Assembly: GCA_016234595.1 (NCBI GenBank)
Contig: JACRBG010000051.1
Location: forward strand, 1-64,000
DNA from: Chloroflexota bacterium
Lineage (GTDB): Bacteria; Chloroflexota; Anaerolineae; Aggregatilineales; J027
Reading direction: 5' to 3'
Length of the DNA stretch: 64,000 bases
The notes beneath the pieces are model-generated. The model ran no database searches and was not told the origin of the DNA. It worked only from the letters and a program-made list of their open reading frames with translations. Below are positions 26,263 to 35,163 of the stretch, one piece after another; position 1 is the stretch's first letter; every line of letters begins with the position of its first letter. The position numbers and the translations under genes were made by a program.

Positions 26263-27924
26263 TTACTTACCACCAGTGAGCAAGCCGACCACTGGTGCGA
26301 CGGCGCTTTCGATCATACCCGACATAATCTTCGGATACACACCCAACACGATTAGCCACACCGTCAACATATAGATGGCGACGCGATCCTGAATTCGAAT
26401 GGGGGTAATATCGGGGAATTTTTCTTCATCGAACTCGCCAAAGAATACCTGTCCCACAACACGCAGCACATAGGCCGCGGTCAGGATAATACCGAGTGCG
26501 GCGGCAATGGCAATGATGCCATAATAGTTTGAGTTCTTCAGAATACTGTCTGGTACACCGCGCCAAAGCCCAACAAAGATGGGGAACTCGGCTACAAATC
26601 CACTGAGTCCGGGCATACCCATGCTGACCAAACCGCCGATGATAAAGGCGACGGCAACCAGCGGCATCTTCTTGATAAACCCGCCCAAACTGGGAATGTC
26701 GCGGGTGTGTGCTCGGTCATAGACCATCCCGACGCAAGAGAAGAACAGGGCGGTCATCACACCATGCGAGAACATTTGCAGCCCCGCACCAGTCATACCG
26801 GTGGTGTTCATTGTGGCAACCCCGAGGCTGACCAACCCCATGTGCGACACCGAGCTAAACCCGATGACGTATTTGAAGTCGCGCTGGCGGAAGGCAATGA
26901 ACGCGCCATAAACCACATTCGTAAGCGCAAGGAAGATAATCCAAGGCAAGTGGACGCGCGCTCCATCGGGTAGCAATTGGACACCCAACCGCATGGCTGT
27001 CAGCGCCCCTAATTTCATCAACACCCCCGCATGAATCATCGAGACAGCGGTTGGCGCCGCGACGTGACCATCGGGTGACCAGTTGTGGAAGGGGAAGATA
27101 CCAGCCAGCACCGCGAACCCCAAGAAAATGAAGGGGAACCAGAAGCGGGCCATCGTAACACCATGGCCTAAGCCAAGATAATTGGCTTCGTTATAGGCCC
27201 CCAATTGACCTGCTAACTGAATGTGATTGAAATCGAAGCTATAGGCTACCTGTTGTAGTTCGGGATATTTGGCTAATTCTTCGGGGTGATTGGTGAAGAA
27301 TGCCCCCGCTTGGAAGTACAGCACCAAGATGCCAACCAGTGCAATCACTGACCCGATCAAAATATAGAGGGTCAGCTTCATAGCGGCATATTCTCGCAGT
27401 TGCACCCAGCCCCAGCCCGCAATCAAGAAGTACATTGGGAAGATGGCGAGTTCGTAGAAAAACAGCAGCAGGAAGATGTCGGTGGAGATAAACACCCCAT
27501 ACACCCCGGCTACCAACAACAGGAAAAACGCCATAAATTCGCGTACCCGGTCTTCAATACCCCACGAAATCATCACCCCGGCGAAACTCGCCAGCCCAGT
27601 CAACAGCACCATTGGCGCTGAAAGGCCGTCCACGCCGAGTTGATAACTGACGCCAAGTTCCTTAATCCATGTGATTCGATCCACAAATTGGAAGGCCAAG
27701 ACACCCGTGCCACTATTGATTAAACTGTCATTGGCAGTACGGGCCGCGTCAGCATCATAGGTGAAAAAAACCAACGCCGCCAGAATCAAGCTGGCTCCGG
27801 TGGCGAAGGCTGCAATCGTGCGGATGACATCTTTCTGCTCTTTATCAATGAACAGAATGATGATTGCGGCGATGAACGGAAAGGCCAAAATGCCTGTAAG
27901 AATGCCGCTGAACTGAGTTTCCAT
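26263..27924 (-). CDS. nuoM: NADH-quinone oxidoreductase subunit M, second copy, TM7 lysine replaced by Leu
   Basis: Antiporter-like complex I subunit, 553 residues from ATG 27924 (AGGAG 9 bases upstream; the TTG just before it is less likely). The TM5 glutamate is kept in FFYELAIFPMYF (Glu158) and the TM8 lysine in GVLMKLGAL (Lys304), but the TM7 segment reads GFAVLAGIFPFHNWSPDGH, so the usual lysine of FAVK.P is Leu273 (codon CTG). The family signature HTRDIPSLGG and the TM12 His (QMFSHG) are present. It follows another nuoM, giving the operon four pump-type subunits. Confidence 0.93.
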   Translation of the reverse strand: METQFSGILTGILAFPFIAAIIILFIDKEQKDVIRTIAAFATGASLILAALVFFTYDADAARTANDSLINSGTGVLAFQFVDRITWIKELGVSYQLGVDGLSAPMVLLTGLASFAGVMISWGIEDRVREFMAFFLLLVAGVYGVFISTDIFLLLFFYELAIFPMYFLIAGWGWVQLREYAAMKLTLYILIGSVIALVGILVLYFQAGAFFTNHPEELAKYPELQQVAYSFDFNHIQLAGQLGAYNEANYLGLGHGVTMARFWFPFIFLGFAVLAGIFPFHNWSPDGHVAAPTAVSMIHAGVLMKLGALTAMRLGVQLLPDGARVHLPWIIFLALTNVVYGAFIAFRQRDFKYVIGFSSVSHMGLVSLGVATMNTTGMTGAGLQMFSHGVMTALFFSCVGMVYDRAHTRDIPSLGGFIKKMPLVAVAFIIGGLVSMGMPGLSGFVAEFPIFVGLWRGVPDSILKNSNYYGIIAIAAALGIILTAAYVLRVVGQVFFGEFDEEKFPDITPIRIQDRVAIYMLTVWLIVLGVYPKIMSGMIESAVAPVVGLLTGGK

Positions 27925-27957
27925 CAAAATAAACTCCTATTTTAGCCAGCCGGCTGA

Positions 27958-29805
27958 TTACCGAATAAATGCCGAGAAAATATGATAGACGCGCTCGTTA
28001 ATCACGGGCAAAATCCAGTTTGGATATAGCCCCGTAATCAACATCAACGCGACCAGTGGTGCAATTGCAATTGTTTCACGGCGTGCGATTTCCAAGCTGT
28101 GGTGATGCTCGTGATATTCGATCCAGTCAGGATTCGGTGGGCCTTGCAGCACCTTTTGAATACCCTTCAGGATATATGCCCCGGTCATCAAAACCCCGAT
28201 GGTACTAATCAGAACCATCACTTCAAAGTAGGGGAATGAGCCAGAAATAATCATCCACTCACTTGTAAAACCGTTTAGACCGGGTAGGCCGAGGCTTGCC
28301 ATGCTGGTGAAGACGAACAAGCCGCCAAACACTGGAACAATGTGCCACAGGCCACCAAACCGCCGCAAATCCCGTGTATGCGCTTTGTGATAGAGCGCCC
28401 CGACCAACAAGAACATAGCAGCCGCGCTAAGACCATGATTAAACATTTGTAGTACCGCGCCGTTGAGGGCGACATTGGCACTCTGCATGTTTTCATCCAT
28501 ATCAAGATCAACATCGAGCTTGGCTTGGGCCAGTTGCTTTTGCTCACTGGAGGACAGCGCATCAATCGTGGTCTTATCTGACTGGAACTTATCGGGATAG
28601 TGACCAATGTCGGCATCTTCAAGAGGCTGACCCGCCATTTGGAGAGCCAAAACAGGGTCGTCAACGTCCGGGGATTGTGCCCACAAAACACTGTACCAAA
28701 CACCCATCACCGCGATACCCATCACCACAAAGCCCATGTGATTGACGGAGGAATAGGCGACCAATTTCTTTAGGTCATCTTGCGCCCATGCCGAGAATGC
28801 CCCAAGCACAATGCCGAGCATTCCTAACGCCGCCATGACTTGGGCGAAGGTAAAGTGTACATCTGTAATCAATAAGGTACGCGGACTGGCGATTTCTTCG
28901 GGGAAGAGGGGGATTACAAGCCGTATAAACCCATAAGCCCCTAATTTCAGCAAGACACCCGCCAGCAGCATCGAACCAGCAGTCGGAGCCTCGGTATGCG
29001 CATCAGGCAGCCACGTATGGAAAGGCCAAATTGGAATCTTGATCGCAAACGCGATAAAGAAGCCAAGGAAGGCATAATATTTTACGGCGTTATAGCTCAT
29101 GCCTAAAATCTCATTGGTGTCTTTTTCGCCAGTGAGTTTGTAGGTCGCATCGCGTCCAATTTCAGGCCAAACCTGCTGCCACGTCTGAATATCAAAGGTA
29201 GGGCCGTCCAAATGTTTAGCATCACCTACTGTAAACCCAATCAATTGGATTGCCAGCAGTAGACCGAGTGACCCCGCCATCGTATAGATGAAGAACTTCA
29301 TCGAGGCATACTTACGATTAGCGCCGCCCCATTGATTGATGATGAAGTACATCGGGACAAGGCCGATTTCCCAGAAGATGAAGAAGATCACCATATCGAG
29401 TGCGACGAACACGCCAATCATGCCCATTTGCAGGAACAGAATCAGCGCGAGGATGGCTTTGGTACCCTCGGTGTGTTCAAACGCAATCAACAGCGCCAAC
29501 GGGGTGAGTAGGGCGGTCAATAGCACCATCGTGACCGAGATGCCATCTACGCCGACGTGCCAGTTCGCGCCGATTTCGGGGAACCACTCATGGACATATT
29601 CAAGATGATAGCCGCTGGTAGTCGCTTGACCGTGCATCACCCCATAAAACAAGCCAATGGAGATAATGAGCGTTGGAATGCTCATCCCCAGCGCTGTCCA
29701 GCGAGCCAAATTAGGTTGATTGCTAGGCAGCAGGGCCACCACAATCGCGCCAATGGCAGGCCACAGGATTAAGAAATTGAGAACATTCGAAATGAAACTT
29801 CCCAT
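27958..29805 (-). CDS. nuoM: NADH-quinone oxidoreductase subunit M, first copy, enlarged
   Basis: Proton-pumping antiporter-like subunit, 615 residues, about 100 longer than usual NuoM. Canonical residues are complete: Glu146 in FWEIGLVPMYF, Lys256 in FAIKIPIWPFHTWLPDAHTEAPT, and the QMFNHGLSAAAMF motif. An extra hydrophilic segment of about 75 residues (370-445) separates VVMGIAVMGVW from NGAVLQMFNHG, and a smaller insertion is near 190-240. It lies between nuoL (20 bases) and the second nuoM (30 bases). This copy looks like the regular NuoM for proton transfer. Confidence 0.94.
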   Translation of the reverse strand: MGSFISNVLNFLILWPAIGAIVVALLPSNQPNLARWTALGMSIPTLIISIGLFYGVMHGQATTSGYHLEYVHEWFPEIGANWHVGVDGISVTMVLLTALLTPLALLIAFEHTEGTKAILALILFLQMGMIGVFVALDMVIFFIFWEIGLVPMYFIINQWGGANRKYASMKFFIYTMAGSLGLLLAIQLIGFTVGDAKHLDGPTFDIQTWQQVWPEIGRDATYKLTGEKDTNEILGMSYNAVKYYAFLGFFIAFAIKIPIWPFHTWLPDAHTEAPTAGSMLLAGVLLKLGAYGFIRLVIPLFPEEIASPRTLLITDVHFTFAQVMAALGMLGIVLGAFSAWAQDDLKKLVAYSSVNHMGFVVMGIAVMGVWYSVLWAQSPDVDDPVLALQMAGQPLEDADIGHYPDKFQSDKTTIDALSSSEQKQLAQAKLDVDLDMDENMQSANVALNGAVLQMFNHGLSAAAMFLLVGALYHKAHTRDLRRFGGLWHIVPVFGGLFVFTSMASLGLPGLNGFTSEWMIISGSFPYFEVMVLISTIGVLMTGAYILKGIQKVLQGPPNPDWIEYHEHHHSLEIARRETIAIAPLVALMLITGLYPNWILPVINERVYHIFSAFIR

Positions 29806-29824
29806 TGGAGTTCAAGTCTCCTTC

Positions 29825-32317
29825 TTAGAGTACCCGCAATACGAAAAACAGGCCGATTGCGAGCAGCATGACTGCTGTAAAGAGCAGATATTGCTGGACA
29901 CGCCCACTTTGAATGTTGCGGAACCAGCGTCCGCCCAATCCGATGAGTTGTGGGATACCATCACCCACACCGTCAATAATCACATGGTTGAAGCGTTTGA
30001 TGCCTTCACCCAAATTGTTAAAGATGACCGCAATGGTTTCTAGGATGCCGTCAATCGTATCCTTATCAATCGCTTGATAGGATCCCTTGCGGGCAAACAA
30101 TTCAAACGGCTGATACAAAACGGTCAAATAGAAGGTATCGAAACCAAAGCGATTCTTGAGTGCTTGCCAAACCGGATCGCCCACCGTTTTTTGTACGGGG
30201 TCTTTTTCATAGCTGTCTTTAGGAACGCCATAGACCAGATAAGCTGCGCCTGCTCCCAACCCAAAAGCGAGAAGCGACATCAAAACAGGCCAGATTTTGA
30301 ACGGCACTTTTTCCGGCTCATGCAAGAGGGAGGGGCCAACAAATTCATGGAAGAAATTATGACTGCCTGTCAGATAATGCAGTATAGTGAAATCTTCATG
30401 AATGCCGACGAAGCCCGCTGTAATTGCAAAGAAAGCTAAAATCACTAGCGGCCCTTGCATCAAAGCGCTGTTGCTATATTGCAGCCAGAACTTCTTGAGT
30501 GGGGTCTGCGCTTTGGAAAGTTCTTCAGGATCAACATGGTTCATCAAAGTCGCATGTTCAGCAATGGCACTACGTGGTTTGCCAAGGAAGGTCAAGAACC
30601 ACATCCGCATTGTGTAGAACGCGGTAAACGTCGCTGCGATAATCAAACTAAAAAACACCAGTATATGCAGCCACGGAGAATGGCCTTCAAATTGACCACT
30701 ATTGGTAAGGAAAGTCATCGCATCGGCAATGATTTCGTCTTTTGACCAGAAGCCTGCCGTAATTAATGGGAAACCAGCCAAGCTGAACGCACCAGCTAAC
30801 ATGGCATAGGCCGTCACTGGAATCTTGTTGATCAGGCCACCCATCAACATAATGTTATTAGGTCTCGCCACAAAGTCGGGTTTCAAGCCCTGTGGAACAC
30901 TTGGCTTCCACTCGGCATCATCCGGCAATTCACCGTTTGGCCCGACATAATCCGCGCCATAGGGAGTGACTTCACCGGGTTGCAGGTGTCCAGCTTCGAT
31001 GCCATGAGCAATCGCGTGATTCAAATCGTCCCATGTATAGCTGCTGTGTCCATGCCCATGTTCATCATGCGCGTGGGCGTGTTCATCAGCGTGGTGTTCG
31101 TCATGTCCATGCTCACCATGCCCATGTTCAAGGGCGTGTTCGCCATGTTCCATCGCATGAATGACCGAGCCGGAACTCATGAACAAGAGGGCTTTGAAAA
31201 ATGCGTGGGTAATCAAGTGGAACGCCGCCGCGACATAGGCCCCGATGCCTAGCGCCGCGACCATGAACCCAAGCTGTGAAATGGTCGAATAGGCCAGCAC
31301 GCGCTTGATGTCATTTTGACCGACACCCAAAATCGCCGCGCCGAGGGCCGTTACCGAACCAATCACCCCCATTAAAATGAGTGGGGCGGTGTAATCACCA
31401 GTGTGAGGGTTGCCGCCTGCTTCCAACAGTGGGAACATGCGAATGACCGCATACACACCTGCCGAGACCATTGCTGCCGCATGAATCATAGCAGAAACGG
31501 GGGTCGGGCCTTCCATCGCGTCGGGCAACCATGCATGTAGCGGAAATTGGGCGGATTTACCAATAGTCCCGATGACCAGCAATATACCGATAATCGAGGC
31601 GGCACTAAGGCCAAGATAGCCTGTTAAATCCGAATTACCCAAGCGTTCCAACATCGTTTCATTATAGAGAATGTCGCGGAAACTGAGCGTGCCTGCTTCC
31701 GCATACAGATAACCAATCCCAACCAACATTAGCACGTCAGCGACACGGGTGGTCATAAAGGCTTTAACGGCGGCTTGTTGGGCGCTCTTTTTCTCAAAGA
31801 GGAAACCGATGAGCAGATAGGAACAAAGGCCCATGATTTCCCAGCCCATAAAGAGCAAGAGCAGGTTATCCGCCACTACCAGTGTCAACATCCCACCTGC
31901 GAACAAACTCAGATAGGCAAAGAAACGGGAATAGCGAATTTTGTGGGGGTCATCATCTGGATACGCGCCCATGTAGCCCATGCTGTAGACAAAAATCATC
32001 AACATCGCAATCGGCACCATGAACAACATCACGGCGGTCAAGGGGTCAACCAGTACACCCATGCGGAATTCGCCGAGGCCGACATCCATCCATTTGATGC
32101 TGTCGCCAAAGGCATTGGGGCCAAATTCTTTTGTACCAGTGGTTTTGAGGAACTCACCAAAGGCCAGCAAGAACGACAGCACCACCGAACCCACCGCGAT
32201 AGAATGACTCAAAAATTTATTGCGCCCGGTAAACAAAATAATCAGCATAAAGCTAATTAGCGGCGGCACCGGGATGAGCCACGGCAGATAATTTGCATTC
32301 AGCCAATTTACATCCAT
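29825..32317 (-). CDS. nuoL: NADH-quinone oxidoreductase subunit L with His-rich insertion and long lateral helix
   Basis: Distal proton pump of complex I, 830 residues against about 610-660 normally. Glu160 (GWEIMGLCSYLLIGF) and Lys254 (GKSAQFPLHAWLPDAMEGPTPV) are conserved. About 98 extra residues (390-487) follow GSVIHAM; residues 387-424 hold 15 histidines with Glu/Asp and Gly. At the C-terminus the amphipathic lateral helix region carries two similar units (about 750-775 and 776-800: DxxxIDG...LG....R), then QSGRVQQY and the last TM. The extension fits a complex with an extra NuoM. Confidence 0.95.
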   Translation of the reverse strand: MDVNWLNANYLPWLIPVPPLISFMLIILFTGRNKFLSHSIAVGSVVLSFLLAFGEFLKTTGTKEFGPNAFGDSIKWMDVGLGEFRMGVLVDPLTAVMLFMVPIAMLMIFVYSMGYMGAYPDDDPHKIRYSRFFAYLSLFAGGMLTLVVADNLLLLFMGWEIMGLCSYLLIGFLFEKKSAQQAAVKAFMTTRVADVLMLVGIGYLYAEAGTLSFRDILYNETMLERLGNSDLTGYLGLSAASIIGILLVIGTIGKSAQFPLHAWLPDAMEGPTPVSAMIHAAAMVSAGVYAVIRMFPLLEAGGNPHTGDYTAPLILMGVIGSVTALGAAILGVGQNDIKRVLAYSTISQLGFMVAALGIGAYVAAAFHLITHAFFKALLFMSSGSVIHAMEHGEHALEHGHGEHGHDEHHADEHAHAHDEHGHGHSSYTWDDLNHAIAHGIEAGHLQPGEVTPYGADYVGPNGELPDDAEWKPSVPQGLKPDFVARPNNIMLMGGLINKIPVTAYAMLAGAFSLAGFPLITAGFWSKDEIIADAMTFLTNSGQFEGHSPWLHILVFFSLIIAATFTAFYTMRMWFLTFLGKPRSAIAEHATLMNHVDPEELSKAQTPLKKFWLQYSNSALMQGPLVILAFFAITAGFVGIHEDFTILHYLTGSHNFFHEFVGPSLLHEPEKVPFKIWPVLMSLLAFGLGAGAAYLVYGVPKDSYEKDPVQKTVGDPVWQALKNRFGFDTFYLTVLYQPFELFARKGSYQAIDKDTIDGILETIAVIFNNLGEGIKRFNHVIIDGVGDGIPQLIGLGGRWFRNIQSGRVQQYLLFTAVMLLAIGLFFVLRVL

Positions 32318-32371
32318 ACGTGTTCTCCAGACTAGTGCGCGAGCAGAATGACTAAATCCGCTGCGACGGGT

Positions 32372-32680
32372 CTACCACTTCAGCATGTTTACGTCTTCAA
32401 CAATGACCGTCTGGCGGTTGCGGTAGATTGAGATAATCAGTGCCAGACCGACGGCGGCTTCTGCGGCAGCGACGATAAACACGAAGGCCGCAAAGATTTG
32501 CCCATTAATTTCAAAAGGATTGAGATAGCGCCAAAACGCCACCAAGTTGATATTGGCCGCATTCAGCATTAGCTCGACCGACATGACGATGGCAATCGCA
32601 TTACGCCGTGCCAGTGCGCCATAGGCCCCTATCGCAAACAGCCCTGCCGATACCACCAGATAGAAATACAACGGAACCAT
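32372..32680 (-). CDS. nuoK: NADH-quinone oxidoreductase subunit K
   Basis: Small three-TM subunit forming part of the proton-relay axis next to NuoJ and NuoN. ATG at 32680 gives 102 residues, the family length, and has AGGAGC upstream; an upstream in-frame start would add 14 polar residues and overlap nuoJ. The two conserved membrane glutamates are visible in MSVELMLNAANINLVAF and AAAEAAVGLALI. It lies 19 bases after nuoJ. Confidence 0.95.
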   Translation of the reverse strand: MVPLYFYLVVSAGLFAIGAYGALARRNAIAIVMSVELMLNAANINLVAFWRYLNPFEINGQIFAAFVFIVAAAEAAVGLALIISIYRNRQTVIVEDVNMLKW

Positions 32681-32699
32681 AATTTCTGCTCCTAAAAAA

Positions 32700-33293
32700 T
32701 CAGGCTTCGTCTTCGCGGGCAACTACAATCGCCCCGATGAGCGCCGCTGTCAGCAAAATAGAGGCCAATTCAAATGGCAGTACAAACCCATCACGGGTGA
32801 CAAGGGCTTCCCCAATTTTCTCAACAGTTACGATCTTGAGGTCGTCGTTGGCAACCACTCCGCTCCCCTTGGCATCAGGATCAACGGGCAGATGGGCATT
32901 TAAATTCGCCACTTTGTCGCCAAAGATGTCGGTGACGGCTTTTTCATCCACTAATGGTGAAAGGGTGATGACCAGTATGATGAACAAAAGCACAGCCACC
33001 GCAGCGGCAGCGGGCCACTGGGTATTTTGGGTTTCTTCCAACCCCATCATCCGGCGGGTCAACATGATAGCGAATAAGACCAAAATGGCAATCGCACCAA
33101 TATAGACCAACACCTGCACCGCAGCCAGAAAGGGCGCGACTAACAGGACAAAAAGGCCCGATGTTCCAAACAGACTGAGCATCAAAAACAGCGCGGAATG
33201 CCACAGATTACGGCTGATGACCACCATCAACCCGCCGCCGAGTGTCATCACCGCGAAGGCGAAAAAGGCTATTGTTTGCCATGTTATTTCCAT
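32700..33293 (-). CDS. nuoJ: NADH-quinone oxidoreductase subunit J
   Basis: Five-TM subunit, 197 residues from ATG 33293 (GAGG 9 bases upstream; a TTG two codons earlier is less likely). The TM3 motif VQVLVYIGAIAILVLFAIML is the NuoJ hallmark. A hydrophilic loop of about 60 residues precedes the last TM segment, which ends in AREDEA. Confidence 0.95.
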   Translation of the reverse strand: MEITWQTIAFFAFAVMTLGGGLMVVISRNLWHSALFLMLSLFGTSGLFVLLVAPFLAAVQVLVYIGAIAILVLFAIMLTRRMMGLEETQNTQWPAAAAVAVLLFIILVITLSPLVDEKAVTDIFGDKVANLNAHLPVDPDAKGSGVVANDDLKIVTVEKIGEALVTRDGFVLPFELASILLTAALIGAIVVAREDEA

Positions 33294-33325
33294 GTGCAAA
33301 ATCCTCTCAACAGGTCACGAAAAAA

Positions 33326-34555
33326 TTAATCCCCGGCGGGGGCAGCTGCCGCATGGGCCGCTGGATAGGCTTCACGTAATTTGGCACTGGTTGCCTCACG
33401 TCCACGTAAAATGGCGTTCCGCAGCATCCGCAACGAAAAGACGAAGACTAGGGCGCTCAATAAGAACATCACCCCTACCCGCAATAGGGCTTCACCATTG
33501 AACAGGCGGTCAAATATATTGCCTGTTACCTCTGGTTCTGGCAATACTTTCCATAGGAAACCCGTAATGAGCAGGTGGACAATAGATACAGGTACAAGGA
33601 ATTTCCAATTGAAAGCCATCATCTGGTCAATACGGAAGCGCGGCAAGGTCAAACGAATCCACATCGTCAAGAAATATATGAAGAATGCCTTTGCTGACAA
33701 ATAAAGAATCCCTAGCACAGGCAAATCTTGGACAAATGGCCCTTGCCATCCACCCATAAACAGCGTGGCGGCAAACACACCAATCAAGAAGGCGTGTAGG
33801 AATTCGGCCAGATAGAACATCGCAAAGGCCATTGCGCTGTATTCAATCATGAACCCGGCGACCAATTCTGATTCCGCTTCAATCAGGTCGAAGGGGGAAC
33901 GACCGACTTCACCCAAATTGCTTAGGATGAAAATGATAAAGGCTGTTGGGGCATAAAAGAAAATCCAGTAATTGTCTCCCTGAAAATCCACAATTTTCTG
34001 CATACTCATCGTGCCAGCCAGCATGACCGGAACTAGCAGTGTAAAGACCATCGGGATTTCATAACTAATCAACTGGGCCACCGTGCGGAAAGCTCCCAAC
34101 AAAGCATATTTGTTGTTGCTGCCCCAGCCCGCCATCACAACCCCGATAGTGGACAAAGAGCTAATCGCCACAAAATAGAGCGCCCCGATAGACAGGTCAG
34201 TCCCAATAATGTTGGGGGCCAGTGGCACCACCGCTACCATCATGATGACCGAGACCACCATCAACACAGGCGAAATCATATAGGGGATACGGTCTACATT
34301 GCGGGGGAAGATCAATTCCTTGCTTAACAGTTTCACTACGTCGGGGATAGATTGCAAAATCCCAAACGGCCCCACGCGGTTTGGCCCTACGCGGTTTTGA
34401 AAACGGGCCGCGACTTTACGTTCAACCCAGATGGTAAAAATGGGTAGCAGCAAGAACACCGTCGCCAACAAAAGTACGCTGATATAAATCCCCAGCGTGT
34501 TGGCTAGCCCGTCACTCAGGCCTGCATCCTTTAAAAGTTTACTCGCATAATACAT
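33326..34555 (-). CDS. nuoH: NADH-quinone oxidoreductase subunit H
   Basis: Heel subunit forming the quinone chamber, 409 residues (some 60-80 longer than typical at the C-terminus, where an additional TM segment around residues 365-385 and a basic Ala-rich tail follow). Family motifs are present: RKVAARFQNRVGPNRVGP, SEIP-type loop as SYEIPMVF, and the acidic quinone loop RSPFDLIEAESELVAGF. NuoH usually touches NuoB/D/I, which are not encoded here. Confidence 0.95.
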   Translation of the reverse strand: MYYASKLLKDAGLSDGLANTLGIYISVLLLATVFLLLPIFTIWVERKVAARFQNRVGPNRVGPFGILQSIPDVVKLLSKELIFPRNVDRIPYMISPVLMVVSVIMMVAVVPLAPNIIGTDLSIGALYFVAISSLSTIGVVMAGWGSNNKYALLGAFRTVAQLISYEIPMVFTLLVPVMLAGTMSMQKIVDFQGDNYWIFFYAPTAFIIFILSNLGEVGRSPFDLIEAESELVAGFMIEYSAMAFAMFYLAEFLHAFLIGVFAATLFMGGWQGPFVQDLPVLGILYLSAKAFFIYFLTMWIRLTLPRFRIDQMMAFNWKFLVPVSIVHLLITGFLWKVLPEPEVTGNIFDRLFNGEALLRVGVMFLLSALVFVFSLRMLRNAILRGREATSAKLREAYPAAHAAAAPAGD

Positions 34556-34629
34556 ATTCAGTTACTCCCGGTCTACACACAAAATATCGGCCTTGAAGCC
34601 GATTTGCGGTGAGTATTTCTCTGTACCCT

Positions 34630-34989
34630 TTACGACCACTCCAATGCGCCTTTTTTCCACGCATAGGCCAAACCTTCGACCAATAGGAGGATGAAGACCG
34701 CACCAGCCATGAACGAGAAGAAACTCAACTTGGCATAGGCGACTGCCCATGGAAACAGGAAGATCATTTCCACGTCAAATACAAGGAAGATAATCGCGTA
34801 CAAATAATACTGTACTTTGATTTGCCCCCATGTATCGCCAACCGTCTCGACCCCGCACTCATACACATCGTTTTTGATGCGGTTGGCACGTTTAGGCCCG
34901 ATGACGTAGTTCAGAATAATTGGCGCAAGGGGGAGCAGCCATGCTACTGAGAGGAATGCCCCAACAAATGCCCATTGATTTAGTTCCAT
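34630..34989 (-). CDS. nuoA: NADH-quinone oxidoreductase subunit A
   Basis: Three-TM subunit at the junction of the arms, 119 residues, with the signature YECGVETVGDTWGQIKVQYY and the acidic TM2 stretch FLVFDVEMIFLFPWA. GGAG lies upstream of the ATG. It is the first gene of the nuo operon, with a 75-base gap before nuoH where nuoB, C, D would normally be. Confidence 0.95.
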   Translation of the reverse strand: MELNQWAFVGAFLSVAWLLPLAPIILNYVIGPKRANRIKNDVYECGVETVGDTWGQIKVQYYLYAIIFLVFDVEMIFLFPWAVAYAKLSFFSFMAGAVFILLLVEGLAYAWKKGALEWS

Positions 34990-35080
34990 GCGACACGTTC
35001 TCCACTGCGAAACACTTGGTTTGCATGTGTAAAGCGAATTTAATAAGGCCTGAATAATCGTTTGTGAATTACAGCGCGAA

Positions 35081-35109
35081 AGTATAACGCAGGGTCAACG
35101 GCTTGACAA
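35081..35109 (-). promoter_or_regulatory. Promoter of the nuo operon
   Basis: On the - strand TTGTCA (-35, 35104-35109) and TATACT (-10, 35081-35086) are separated by exactly 17 bases. Transcription would begin near 35074, leaving a leader of about 85 bases before nuoA. Confidence 0.75.
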
Positions 35110-35113
35110 CATT

Positions 35114-35127
35114 ACGTAAACTTACGT
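35114..35127. promoter_or_regulatory. Inverted repeat just upstream of the nuo -35 box
   Basis: ACGTAA-AC-TTACGT, a 6-bp inverted repeat with 2-base spacer, ends 4 bases upstream of the -35 element. The location fits an activator or repressor site. The cognate regulator is not evident. Confidence 0.4.
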
Positions 35128-35163
35128 TCGCGCAAAATTTAACGCGGGGCAAATTCTAACATA

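Noticed and set aside
28275-28703. Long open frame on the same strand inside the first nuoM
   Set aside because: Shifted-frame shadow of the nuoM gene; nuoM motifs are continuous in the main frame.
24684-32317. Possibility that the NuoL/M/M/N block is an Mrp antiporter or membrane hydrogenase
   Set aside because: nuoA, nuoH, nuoJ and nuoK with typical signatures are in the same operon, as in complex I.
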